Shown in pieces: positions 50,657 through 62,672 of a stretch of DNA of 64,000 nucleotides. Numbering within the stretch: the first letter of the stretch is position 1; every line of letters starts with the position of its first letter. The position numbers were made by a program, and so were the translations under genes. The stretch is from Ilex aquifolium. Taxonomy: Eukaryota; Streptophyta; Magnoliopsida; Aquifoliales; Aquifoliaceae. The DNA is taken from assembly GCA_951799425.1 (NCBI GenBank), contig OX637396.1, positions 39,423,901 to 39,487,900 on the forward strand, read 5' to 3'. The notes beneath the pieces were generated by a model that saw nothing but the letters and a program-made list of their open reading frames with translations, had not been told where the DNA came from and did no database searches.

Positions 50657-52053
50657 TCAAGGTATCCTATTACACCTCCAGTCATTGTACATGTCAGCCG
50701 CTAGTTGATCACACCACGCAGTCCAACCATGTGAAGATTCAACGCTATCAATTATGTCATTATCATTTACATTCTCATCTTCAAATGGATGGTCATCCAA
50801 CTCTTCCTCCACTGGATCATATTCCATCTCGTTCCTAATAAGATTATGAAGTAAACAACAAGCAGCAATGATTTTGTTGTGCGTTGGTACAGGGTAAAAA
50901 CATGCCGTCCTAAGGATAGCCCATCGCATTTTCAGTAGCCCAAAACACCTTTCTATGACATTCCTCGCTGTTGCATGTCTAAAATTGAAATACTCTTGCG
51001 CGTTCCTTGGAACTGCAGCACCGTCGGCAAACTCCTGTAAGTGGTATCGCTGGCCACGAAATGGAGCCAAAAATCCTTCTCCATTTGTGTACCCAGCATC
51101 CACAAGGTAATATGTACCTACATATCCACATTACCTGATTAAAACTTAATTATTCAAGAAACTAACCAAGTCACAACATGTCTAAAAATTATTTTTGTGA
51201 CCTTACCACGTTCCACCTTCAACCCATTCCGTCTTGTGATAGCATCTCGCAATACCCTAGAATCAGCTGCAGACCCTTCCCATCCGGGCAATACGTAGAT
51301 AAATTTCATGTCTTGCCCACAAACGCCCAACACATTAGTAGCTGTCCAACCCTTTCTATTCCTATACCGACCTTGGTGTAGGAGAGGCACTTTTGCCCTA
51401 ACATGTGTGCCATCTAGTGCCCCTACACATCCCTATACGCACCAATGATGAAGAAAACAATTGAGTACAAAGGTGTAGTTTAAATTCAATTACGAAATAT
51501 TGACAAGTGCGTTACTCGTAATGACTACCTTGAACCACCTCCATTTGGGATCAGTGCAACCATCTGTAACTGGTTCAGGCCTCTTCAACAGTAATCGTCG
51601 CAATTTTAGAACAGCTTGTAGAACCGCGTTGAAGTGTCTGCTCACTGTCTCCCCAGACCTAACGAAATTGAATTTAACTGGGCGATTCTTGTCATCATGG
51701 CCTATAACACTCAAGAACATCGCAACCATCTCTTCGACACGCATATTCTTTGTGTTGGTAAGACCACCGACTTCCCTAACTAAGCAGCACAACACGTGGA
51801 ATGTATGTCTATCCATCCTAAGTTGTTCAACACATGTTCTATCGCTTTCTCCGATAAGCCTATGGAGATGCTCACTTTGTGCACGGAACCTATCGACTGA
51901 CCTAGTCATTACTCGTGTCTTTCGTTTTTCATTTGCCCATATTGCTACCATAACCATCAAAATGCAAGTAAACACAATGACGAACTCTCTTACTAAATTA
52001 TTAAGATAAACAACCACAACTGCTACATTGTCATGTTTACGGGCCATATTCAC
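50657..52053 (-). CDS. PIF/Harbinger transposase, apparently intact
   Basis: DDE nuclease that cuts and pastes the element. Exons 52053-51529, 51432-51207 and 51117-50657 join in frame to 403 aa plus stop, with GT-AG introns. The N-terminal helical part has DRHTFHVLCCLVREVGGLTN and MRVEEMVAMFLSVIGHD. The catalytic core has GCVGALDGTHVRAKVP (first Asp), LPGWEGSAADSRVLRDAI (second Asp), YYLVDAGYTNGEGFLAPFRG, and ATARNVIERCFGLLKMRWAI (Glu). RKGWTATNVLGVC is the usual plant motif. The segment near residues 10-38 is hydrophobic and unlike typical N-termini, so translation may start internally. No in-frame stop was seen within the three joined exons. The tail is acidic (EEELDDHPFEDENVNDNDI). Confidence 0.9.
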
Positions 52054-54860
52054 TGAAATAAACCCACAAAAATTTCAGTTGTATCAATAGTAATAATTAG
52101 TAAATAATTTTCCAAACACATTAAGTACATAGGTTTTCTTGAATTTTTTAAAGATAGTAGAATTATAGAAGTGTTGGCAAGTTTACACCAAATCAAATAA
52201 ATTTGATATTTATGTGCTTCATGGTAACACAAACCAACAATGAGGGAAATGTAGTAAATGGAAACAACATAGTCAAAAAAGAACACAACATATGCTATCA
52301 AGAAGAAAAAATTAAAATAATTTACAACCATGCACTAATTCATAATATAAATGGTACCAGTTAAATTCTTGTCCCTTGGAAGATCAACTAACAAGGTAGC
52401 ACCTGTTCAAACAAACAAAAGATTAGTAAGAATGCAGAGAGAAGCATAAATGAACAAATCATTAATTTTTTTCATTTTATTGTAATAAACTAGTATTAAG
52501 TTAAACAATTAAACATCGAATATAACTTTTACTTGCTATAGCATTTCACTACGTACCCAATGTTAAAAAAAAAAAAAAAATTTGAAGCAACAATCATTTC
52601 ATCACAAACAATTGCCCATAATCTTCCTTTTATTTCTAAAAAATTACTCTATATTGAAATATAGAGTGAAATAATCAAAAACATATAAATTCAACCAAAA
52701 ACCGTTCCATATATACTACTTTAAAATGTAAATAAAAGTGAAAAACATTTGTTTTTCAATTTTACCCTTAATCAGTTAATACCAGTTTTATCCATCATTC
52801 ATTAATAACCAATGTTACCTGCTTTGAATTCAATTTATTAGCTAATAATGAATTTAAGAAGTGAAAGTGGGCAGAAAAAAAAATCAGTTACTAAGCAAGC
52901 ATATGAATGATCAAACAATGTTATAATCAGTAGCTAACAATTATGACAATAAGCAGATTAAGAATATGGAAGTCAATCAAATTTTTCTGTGAATTATGTG
53001 GGAAGTATGCAGTGAAGAGGAAGGCTGTGGGTATCTGGGGATGCAAATACTATCATAACATTTGAACGCTACATATTCTGGAAATTCAATGAGTACATCA
53101 ATAACTAATAAAAACACTTCCCATAGTCATGTTTTCATTTATTTACAACAGGCACTCTCTTAAAATCATTGAAGGTTCCACCCCATTTCTTTAAATCTTT
53201 TTGTTTATCTCACATTGGGTCTATACATACCAAAAGCAGTAGACTGGCATAATAGCAACAACGATATGGGATTTGAATAAAGAAGTCAAAAGGAATATCA
53301 ATAGCCATTTTAACCAAATCTTGGCATAAATAAAATTTACCCAAACATATATCATAGCATTAAATGAATATAAAACTGGAAAATATTACATTAGTAAAAA
53401 TAACAACTAAAAATGTAACATTATCTCCATGTACTGGAGAATTTTTTCGCATGTACTGGATGACCTTTATGATTTGGGTCCCTGTTTCTTTACTTATAGT
53501 TCTCATAGATTATCATCATTGACTTGTTCTCCACCCCCCCCCCCCCCCCCCCCCACCCCCACCCCCACCCCCACACCCCCAAAAAAGAAAAAAGAAAGAA
53601 AAAAAGCTTAGACACTTTCGATGTAGTAAATTTAAATTACTTTCTTTGGAAGGAGTTTTCAGTATTTGTTATGGTCTATTTGGACTCTTTAGTATTTGAT
53701 AAATTGTTGAATCACTGGTGGGATTGTTGCAGCAGGATGGTGTTCAACCTCTATTTTCAGTTTGGTGTCTCTTATTTCTTGAAGCATTACGAAAGCACCC
53801 CCACCCCCCTTCAATTGAAACCTACAACAGTTTAGTCCAAAAGGGAAAAGATCTGCTCAAACATTGCCACATCTTAAATTTTAGAGTTACCCAAGAACTA
53901 TGGTTGCAAAAGATAAACCAACCAATTATGGCAAGCTAAGGTCTGTACGACAGTGACAATCAATGGAATCCAAATTTAAGAAGCTAAGACATGCCCAACT
54001 AATGAAACTCTTAGAAGTGCTCAAAATAAATACTAAAACCAGAAAATGAGGGATTATCACTTCAATAAGGCAGAGATGATAATTGAAAATAAAAAGGGAT
54101 CATCATTTCAATAAGGCAGCGTGTATAATAAACCTAAACATCAAAAAAGGGTTTCAAGAAAAGGGTTTCAAGGAACTTACAACAGAGATTTTGAACCACA
54201 ATATTCGATTCCACTTCACTTCTCTTGATCGAACAACCACGAACAGACACCTCGGCTTTTAGATTTGTTTCGATCGAACAACAGGCAGGGGTTTATATAG
54301 GCATATCAAATCTTTGCTGAACTGTGATTGACTTGATAGGGCGAAGGAGATCTGTGCAATAGATTTCCCAAATATATTTTGCAGATCGAATAACACGACC
54401 GATTGATTTCTTCAATCGTTTCCAGCGAAGAGGACAACAGCGTCCTCCCTCTCCCCATTCGGTCTTTCCCACAGATTTCCCATAGATTTTTTGCAGGTTA
54501 TACAAAAGAATCTTCCCTATGTTGTTCTCTGTGTTCATCGATCGCAACCCACAGCCGAATCTTTTGTCTGTGTTGAGCGATGGAGGTCAGGTCAGACACA
54601 GATATATCTGAATTGGGTAATATGGGGTATATAAAATAAATGGGGGTATAAATGTCATTTACCAACTTAAACCCTTTAACCCACATTTCAAACCCACCCC
54701 CCCACCAGGTTTTCTCAAACCCACGAACATGGGTTTTAATCACGGGCCCTTAGCGGGCTGGGTTTCAAACCCAGGAGTAATTTTTAAGGTACCAAACATG
54801 GGTTCCAAAGGGTTTACTCCCAAACCCATGATCCTAGACCCGCCCAAACCCTTGTAACAA
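52054..54860. other. Harbinger 5' non-coding region
   Basis: AT-rich DNA upstream of the transposase, with a poly-C/CCCCA run at 53533-53580. A short non-AT-rich open stretch at 53737-53880 (+) reads QDGVQPLFSVWCLLFLEALR after a TTGCAG acceptor-like site and may be a captured exon. From 54600 to the end, AAACCCA-rich subterminal repeats mirror the left end. Confidence 0.55.
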
Positions 54861-57800
54861 ACAGGCCCAAAGGGTTTATCTTTTCAGGTTGTGGAAGGAG
54901 TACAAGCAGTCAAGATGACAAATGCGCGGGGTGAAATTAGATATCCAATTAAGGTTACTTGTTTGCAAATGATTCTGTCTTAAGCCCAGGAAGTTTGTTG
55001 AGCATGATATTTAGGAGAAAGTGGTTAATGGGTTATGCATTTATCTGATAGGAATATGAGCTTATTAAAGATAATTTTTTATGGAATCATTCATGAATTT
55101 AGGTTTAAAAGACTGTATTCTTTATATTTTGTTTTAACCCCCAAAACATTTAAGTTTTAATGTCCTAGTTGCTACTCAGGGAATTAATATACTTAAAGCT
55201 CATGGGAAAAGTGCAAGGGATAGCTACCTATTGAAAGGCTATGCTCTAAATACAGGCCATGCTGCCCAAGGGATGCCATTGAGAGTTGCTCCAGCAAGGA
55301 TTGCTTGTCTTGATTTTAATCTTCAAAAGACGAAAATGCAAATGGGTGTCCAAGTTTTAGTCACTGATCCCCGAGAGCTTGAGAAGATTCGTCAAAGGTG
55401 ATTGGTCTATTAAACCTTAGGGTCAGTTATGATGGTCTCACTGGGTAGTTCCGTGCAGCGAGGCTTTCATGAACTATTGTCATCCAACTTCACATCTAGT
55501 TTGATGGTGAAACTATTCTTAGGCTTTAAGGTACATGCAAATTGACAGACAGCACACTGTCAAAAAAAAAAAAAAAAAAAATTAATGATACATTAACGAT
55601 GACTGTTCAATAATGCTGTTATGGAAAAGTTTCAGATGGAGGTTGATCTTTTTTTGAAAAAGAAAAAGTAAACTACTATCTACTGCTCCTGAAGTTTTTT
55701 GCTATGTGGTGTGATGCATCACTATTGTGACTTTTATCTTTTTTTTTGGGGAAGTATCGTGATTTTTATCTTGACAGATAAGTGGACACGACAAAAGAAC
55801 GAATTGAAAAGGTTCTAAAGGCTGGAGCCAATGTTGTTTTAACCTCAAAAGGGATTGATAATATGGCACTCAAGGCAAGCTTCTTCATGATTTGTTTCCT
55901 TTAGATTCTAATTGCCTGCATGAATTTTTCAGCTCTTGTGGTGTGCTCTGGAAGTGATCTTCAGTTTGCCACTGTGGTTATCAAAATCCCGATCAAGATC
56001 CTAGGATTATGATTTGGTATAAGCAAAAATCATAGAAGCAAATCGATTCGAGTCTCTTGTAGAACCCCAAATTTGTAGTATCTTAATAGCTGTCTGAATT
56101 TTGTTACTTTGATGTTGGGCCAGTACTTCGTGGAAGCTGGTGCAATTGCTGTGAGACGTGTCCGGAAAGAGGATTTACGCCATGTTGCCAAGGCGACGGG
56201 TGCAACTGTGGTATTTTTCTGAACTATTTATCTGACATAACATATAGCCCTTATGATTGGTCTAGAAACCTTTCGTATTTCATTGTCTTCCCTATTCTAT
56301 TAGCTTTAGATTTCTGAACATGTAAAATCTTAAAGTTGTCCATCTTCCAACTGATATGTGCAGCTTTTTTATTCTTCAGACTAGAAGGTGACACATGAAA
56401 TTTGAAAATGGAGATAAATAGGTTTTTGTTTGTGGGGGAAGAGAGAGAGAGAGAGAGAGAGAGAGCTAATCATGTAAATCATTGCGCAATTTTCCCATCT
56501 GAATAGATGTTACTTTGTTTTATCCTTTTACTTGTAACTTGGTAAGCTGTATAGCCATTGACAAATTAGAATGGCAAAAAATTACATATTTTTTCCAATT
56601 GATTATTAATGTGGTAGGGATATTGTCGACATGTAATGAATTACTCTTGGCTTTATATGTAATGTTCAGTAGATATTTCAAATGTGCGTCCGACCTTTGT
56701 ATTGTCCTTCTGGCATGCAGGTTTCAACGTTTGCTGATATTGAAGGAGAGGAACCATTTGATTCATCACTTCTTGGATCCGCAGATGAAGTGATGGAGGA
56801 GCGCATTGCTGATGATGACGTTATTATGGTAAAAGGGACCAAAACTACAAGTGCGGTATGTTATTCTTTCATATGGAATGTTGTTCCTGACCAAAATTCT
56901 CTTATTCGTTGTTGGATACCTTATCTGTGCAATCATGATATTGTTATGGGTGGTGTAGCCTTGTTCATATTGTTCAGCTGTGTTGCATTGCTCATTGGCT
57001 TTATATTACTGCACGGCGATGTAAATTTATGCTCAACAGTTAAATGATTTGATTGGGTGATTGTCTTAACCTTCTTGGTATGTTTTTCTCAGGTTTCATT
57101 GATACTCAGAGGTGCAAATGACTTTATGCTTGACGAAATGGAGAGGGCTTTGCATGATGTCCTATGCATTGTTAAGAGGACCCTGGAATCCAATACTGTA
57201 AAGTCCAGCACTTGTAGTGTACTTGTCCTTGTTTTTTGGAGAACTAAAGTTGTGCTTTTACTTTAAATGTCACTTCTAAGATACAAGCATGATTTACCAA
57301 AAAGATTTAAATATGGAATCCATTTACTGGTTGAACCTTCTCTGTAATGTTAGTATAATTCCGGTGTTGTTCTTTTTGTGCCTTGAACTTTGGATGTCAA
57401 ACTACTTGTCAGTTGTATATTTTTTTTTCCTATGGTGTTTTAATCATGAGATTGATTAATACCATGAAACTGCGGTTTCATACTACCTTAACTTTTGGTG
57501 TTTATATAGCAAAGAAAAAAGCTGGAAACTTATGAGTTTTTCTTGTGTCCATCGTGCCCCTCACCATTGTGAACTGTGGCAAAACAGGTTGTTGCTGGAG
57601 GTGGTGCAGTTGAAGCTGCCTTATCTGTTTATTTGGAGTATCTAGCCACTACCTTAGGATCTCGGGAGCAGCTGGCAATTGCAGAGTTTGCTGAATCTTT
57701 ACTAATCATACCAAAGGTCCTTTCAAAAGAGTGATTTGTGTAGACATTGTCATCCTCATCATCGTTGTTGTGCTTTTTTAATATGGTCTGGTCAATGGAG

Positions 57801-58301
57801 GAATTCTTCTGTTGCAGGTGCTTGCTGTCGATGCTGCCAAGGATGCAACTGAATTAGTCGCAAAGCTTCGTGCTTACCACCACACTGCACAAACCAAAGC
57901 TGATAAGAAACATCTTTCAAGGTCTGCTCTGTTCTGCTCTGTTCTGCTCTTTACATTTGTGTGCGTAAAAGTTCTCACTCTAATCATTTAGCTTTTCAAG
58001 TGCCCTTCTTTTTAAGATTCCTTTTTGCCACTGCAGCATGGGACTAGACCTAGTGTAAGGGAACTGTCCGTAACAACTTGGAAGCCGGAGTAATTGAGCC
58101 TGCAATGAGCAAAGTAAAGATATTACAGGTAAATCTTGAATATGAGTAACAATAATGTTAATCGACTACCAAAAAATAACCTAATCCAAATTGTTCTGCA
58201 ATTTTTTTTCCCAGTTTGCTACCGAAGCAGCTATAACAATTCTTCGAATTGATGACATGGTAAGGCTCGTCAAAGATGAAAGTCAGAATGAGGATGATTA
58301 G

Positions 58302-59225
58302 GTTATGTCTGAATGGTAAGCCTCACCAAAGATGAAAGTCAGAAAGGAGGAGAATCGGGTTGTGTGTGAGTGAATATTGTTTAGCTTCCTGAAGGGAAGG
58401 TTCAAAGTTTTTGGATGCAGGAGGCTGGATGGAAGTTTTGCGGTACTAGGATCATTGTATGGCATCATAGGCTGTACCATTTTTCGGATGGACTATATTT
58501 TGTTTATTAGAATGAAAAGCTTGATCGGTTCAGGGCCGGATTTAGATTTACTTCTTTATATTTTTATTCAATTTTTTTTAATATAATAATTTACGAAAAA
58601 TTAGTCTCTTGGGGTTTTTTTTTTTATCAATTAGACTCTAGTTTGGAAAAACAATGGGCAACATTACCCAATTAAGGGCAAAATAATCACAAATTGAAAA
58701 AAAATATACATGGTAACTTAACAATTTGTTGGACTAATGATAATTGTAAGAGAACTAATGAGCTTTCAATTGAAGAGAAAATTTTATTCAGTACACAAGA
58801 TTTTACAATAAAAATAAATAAAAAGTATATAAGTTATTTTTTCTAAAAACATATCATTTAAAAAAATTAATGTGTATATTATCAAACAATATTTGAAATA
58901 AAAATTAGGGAGAATTATATTCACACCCTGAGGTTTGTCACTTAATCACTCAAACCCCCTGACATTTGAAATATTACACATAGGTCCCCTGAAGTTTGTA
59001 CGCGCGTAACACTTAGACATTTGCTGTAAATATATCTATTAATAAATTACACTTAGACTCCTTTGAAGTTTATAGGTATATAATACTTAGACCCCTTAAG
59101 TTTAAAATATTATACTTAGACCAAAAATACTCTAATCAAAGATAGAATATCAAATATTTTAAATTTTACAATTAAAATTCAAGTTCTTATTGTATCATTT
59201 ATTAAAATAAAATTAAAAATATATA
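58302..59225. other. Intergenic, CCT1 3' flank
   Basis: A near-duplicate of the last coding stretch (AAGATGAAAGTCAGAA) recurs at about 58332, just after the CCT1 stop. From about 58911, GGGAGAATTATATTCACACC and three following lines of CACTTAGACC-type text resemble one end of a MULE TIR without its partner. Confidence 0.5.
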
Positions 59226-61325
59226 TCTATATAATAAAGTAGAACGATTTTGAATTTAAGAGACAAAGAGCGGCTCAGATCGTTTCAAGATCAAAAGAGG
59301 TATCATCTAACGGCCGATGATATTTCAAACTGTCTCAAGCTATTGACGTCTCAGATTGTTTCGATCCGACGTACCATATTAGCTCTTGAAAATTTTTTGC
59401 AGCTCAAAACTTTTAGTTTCCAAAACTAACATCTCTAAATTTAATTCCTCAACCCAATCAAATCCGGCAATTAAGCGATCTCTCATTCCTCAACCCTGTG
59501 TCTCTCTCTTCCTAAAATACAGATTACAACTCTTATCATTATTTCCTTGATTTTATTTCCTATGTTAAGGGATCACTTTCTATACTGAGATATTGACTGT
59601 CTCTCACACTCTCATCTTTCATGATTCTCTTTCCAAACCGAGACACATATCTTCCCAAAATTCTATCATAATGCAGTTGCTCTCCATCTTTACTGTTCAT
59701 ATCACACACACATATTTACTGTACATATATATAATATAAAGATCGAAGATATACTATATCTACATGTTACATCTAGGGAAAGTTTCATCTAAACACCATG
59801 TAATTGAGTCTAAATTCAATGACAACCCCTATAACAATAACTTTTGTCTCTCTCAGTAGATAAAATAATGATTTACCTAAATATTTTGTGAAAATACTAA
59901 AATTACCCTTTATTATGTAAATAGACTATAATGTCATCAATTCTTTCCCCATTATATATGCACTAGCCAGCCAACAAACGTAATTTCAATCATTATATTA
60001 TCCCAATGAATTTTTTATTTTAAAACGTTGTATTATAACTTTGTTATGACATTAGTCATCATATTATCACTCATTTGGTTACATAATCAAGTTTTTATAA
60101 TTTTTATATTTTTTTATCATAATAATTTTTATAGTTAAAAATGATTTTTCTATAATAAGAATTACAATTGATAAAGTCAATGTCAAATTCTCATTCATTT
60201 CTAATTCCTCTGCTATCATATGTTCTCCACAACGTCGCCCAATCGCTCCTCACACATCATACTTCATATATAAAATTTAAAATTATTTGATAAAATTTAA
60301 TATTAATTGAATAAATTTGATCTTAATTTTGATAAATTTAAATATTAATTTAGTTTTAATTTGATTGAATTTAATGTTAATTGAATAAAATTGAATGTTG
60401 TTTTAATAAAATTGAATGTTGTTTTAATAAAATTGAATGTTCATTTGGTGTTAAATTAAAGAAATGACATTAATTTGATAATGTTAAATTTTAAATTAAT
60501 GGAATTTAATATTCTATTTAATAAATTAAATAGTTTAATTTAATAAAATTGAATGTCAATTTGATGTTGATTTGATAAAAATAAATAATAACTTAATATT
60601 AAATTAAAGAAATAATATTAATTTGATGAAATGAAATATTAAATTAATATAACTAAATGCAAATTTGATAGAATTAAATATTAATTTTGTATTGATTTGA
60701 TGAGATGAGATGAAATGTTAATTTAGTTTAAATTAAATAAAGAAATTAATTTGATAAAATTGAATATTAAATTAATCAAAATAAAGGCTAATATAATAGA
60801 ATTAAAAGGGAGTACATTGAAATTTCAGAATCAAGAGAGGGTGTTGTTAAAATTAGGTCTATTTACAGGGAATGTTGTTTAAAGTTAGGTTTATTTATAA
60901 GGGGTGTGGATAAAATTTACCCTATAAAATACTCGAGGATATTTCTATAAATCAACCATCGACATTAACGGTGTAACCCGACAATCACTAATAGGGAGTG
61001 AAAGTGAAATTTCAAAATCGGAAGGAGATGTTATTGAATTTAGACCTAACTACAAGGGATCTAGATGAAATTTTTCCTTATATCTATACAAATCTATATA
61101 ATAAAACACATAGGAAGTTGAATTTTATTCCCTATACATTCCCCCCTCAAAAACCATCACTTCACTCATTTATATCTTTAAGAAAATAATGGGTAAAAAT
61201 AAAATTTGAATGATTTAATCAAATAAATGAAGGAAAGAAAAATTATTATTTAATATAGTGATATCGATTTTTTAGGACTTGAATTTTTTGTTCTATCGTG
61301 CCTTCAGGCACGGATTATGACTAGT
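59226..61325 (+). mobile_element. Helitron and MULE-like nest
   Basis: Helitron-like 5' ends (TCTATATAATAAAGTAG at 59226; TCTATATAATAAAAC at 61093) share one clear 3' end at 61297-61325, with hairpin CGTGCC-TTCA-GGCACG and CTAGT at 61321-61325. Between them lies a TIR pair: left AGGGAAAGTTTCATCTAAAC at 59775; right, reverse-complemented, AAGGAAAAATTTCATCTAGA ending near 61079. A second right-end copy ends at about 60923. The core is AT-rich and non-coding. The 233-bp unit 61093-61325 is the most convincing Helitron. Confidence 0.6.
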
Positions 61326-61559
61326 ATATAATAAAGTAGCTTACAATTCAAATTTCAAAAGATAAACAAAATGACTTTTGCTTTTCGCGGTTTCAGATCG
61401 TTTTAAATTTTACTTTAATATTAATCTAACGGTTAATATTAACACCCTAAATTTAATAGGAAAAATAGGGCCCTAAGGGTGTGTTTGGAGTAACTTTTTA
61501 AAAATACTTCTACAAATTATTTTTCATAAGTATTTAAAAAAAAAAATAGTGTTTAAAAC

Positions 61560-61935
61560 AGCCCCATCACTACCTCTACCACCCCCACCCCCACCACCAC
61601 TACCTCTACCATCACCACCACCGCCGCAACCACCACCACTACCACCGCTGTCGCCGCAACTGCCACCACCACCATCGCCGCCGCAACCACCACCACTACC
61701 GCCGCCCGCTGCCACCACTACCATTGCCGCCGCCACCACCGCCAGCACTGTTATCGTCGCCATCACCACCACCGCGACCACCACCACCGTCGTCGCCCCC
61801 ACCACCAGCACCGTCGCAGCCGTTGCCCCCACCGCCGCCGCCACCATCACCACCACCGTCACCATGGTCATTGCCACCCACCACAACTATCACCGTCTCC
61901 TACCACCACCACCTCTCACCCCCACGACAACCGAT
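61560..61935 (+). repeat. CCN-triplet-rich low-complexity block
   Basis: About 375 bp of CCACCG/CCACCA/GCCGCC triplets. Every frame is open on both strands (poly-Pro, Ala/Thr, Gly/Gly-Asp), which is a compositional effect. No gene is supported. Confidence 0.85.
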
Positions 61936-62237
61936 GCTTAAATTTATTTATCTCTCCTCTATATTTGTAATTTGATTTTGGATATGAATACAAAATATGT
62001 TTATTATTTACCATTTTTTATTACTCTGGCACAAACAATAAGTAGTTCGTCAATAAATGGAAACCATACTCATCTCTTCTTACGTTAAAATATTCAAGAT
62101 CTGATCGGACGGTCGATAACGCCTTTATGAGGCAAAGGCGATCCACCTCCTGAACCCTCTCCTCCAAACCCCTCCAAACTAGCCTTCCCGCTCTCTTTCT
62201 CTTTCTCTTTCTCTTTCACACACACACAAATCAGTGG

Positions 62238-62672
62238 ATGGCTTCGACTTGCAATCGTGTGATCGGTAGAGTTTCATCGTCTCTCTCATCTCTCAAATCC
62301 GCCATTAGTAAAACAAAGCCTTCTCGAACCTTTTCCTCTAAAGGTTCCACAACGACGTCGTCGTCTCCGCCATTACCCGCCGTTCCTCGATTCTCATCGG
62401 TCACCAAGTTAGTACTTGCCACACTATTATATTAATGCTTATGTCTTCTCCGATTTTCTTCTAAACCCCGTATTTGGTTGCCGATAACTTTTTTGTACGA
62501 ATCTTGAATTGATAGGTCTCCGGTGGAGCGACTCGGATGCGTTCAGTCTCTGTTGCCACTGCACAGTGCGGTGGCTGTAGCGAGGCTAAATTCGCGTCTT
62601 AGTGAGAGTTCGAGGAGTTGCCGAGCTCTATCAGGTGGTACTCTCTTCTGCACCACCTATCCTGGCCTCTAG
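62238..62672 (+). CDS. NFD6: NUCLEAR FUSION DEFECTIVE 6-like small organelle protein, complete
   Basis: Exons 62238-62407 and 62516-62672 join in frame (170 + 157 nt) to 108 aa plus TAG. The N-terminus MASTCNRVIGRVSSSLSSLK is Ser/Arg/Lys-rich with almost no acidic residues, as in a mitochondrial or plastid presequence. Exon 2 carries the family core: SPVERLGCVQSLLPLHSAVA, then ARLNSRLSESSRSCRALS. It ends GGTLFCTTYPGL, similar to the tail I recall for plant NFD6-type proteins. NFD6 in Arabidopsis is linked to polar nuclear fusion; the biochemical role is unknown. A CT-rich leader with CACACA precedes the ATG. An alternative donor at 62635 could give a different C-terminus. Confidence 0.8.

Larger units (their letters stand above)
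45361..54868 (-). mobile_element. PIF/Harbinger transposon, autonomous-type, in CCT1 intron
   Basis: Left end GGGCCTGTTTGGTATG; right end, reverse-complemented, GGGCCTGTTTGTTACAAGGG. GGGCCTGTTTGG is the standard plant PIF/Harbinger terminus. It is flanked by AAA (45358-45360 and 54869-54871), giving a 3-bp duplication but not the usual TTA/TAA. Both subterminal regions are rich in AAACCCATG/CATGGGTTT words. All element genes run on the minus strand: transposase, ORF1 (Myb/SANT-like), an RNase H1 N-domain protein and a second SANT-like protein. A LINE is nested at the left. Length is 9508 bp, or about 7.4 kb without the LINE. Confidence 0.9.
32693..58301 (+). pseudogene. CCT1: CCT1 (T-complex protein 1 subunit alpha), disrupted by transposons and point lesions
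   Basis: CCT1 is a subunit of the cytosolic TRiC/CCT chaperonin that folds actin and tubulin. Exons: 32693-32765, 32868-32932, 34121-34210, 34289-34302 plus 39366-39438 (split by a hAT element), 39596-39655, 44676-44771, 54888-54953, 55180-55397, 55778-55874, 56124-56210, 56721-56855, 57093-57197, 57588-57716, 57818-57921, 58037-58128, 58215-58301. Lesions: 5 kb inserted in exon 4; about 17 residues expected after SGYR not found; TAA at 55779-55781; +1 shift and TAA at 58056-58058. The ATP-site motif GDGTT reads GDGMT. Exon 55778-55874 has a GC donor. VAGGGAVE and the C-terminal VRLVKDESQNEDD are preserved. Introns are retained, so it is not a retrocopy. Decay looks recent because most exons are intact. 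A functional paralogue elsewhere is inferred. Confidence 0.92.

Noticed and set aside
53533..53580. Poly-C run as a functional site
   Set aside because: Homopolymer runs (also 4089, 19418, 31910) are common slippage products and prone to assembly error.
61524..61975. Pro-rich and Gly-rich ORFs on both strands
   Set aside because: Triplet-repeat composition keeps all frames open; no start context, splice sites or homology.
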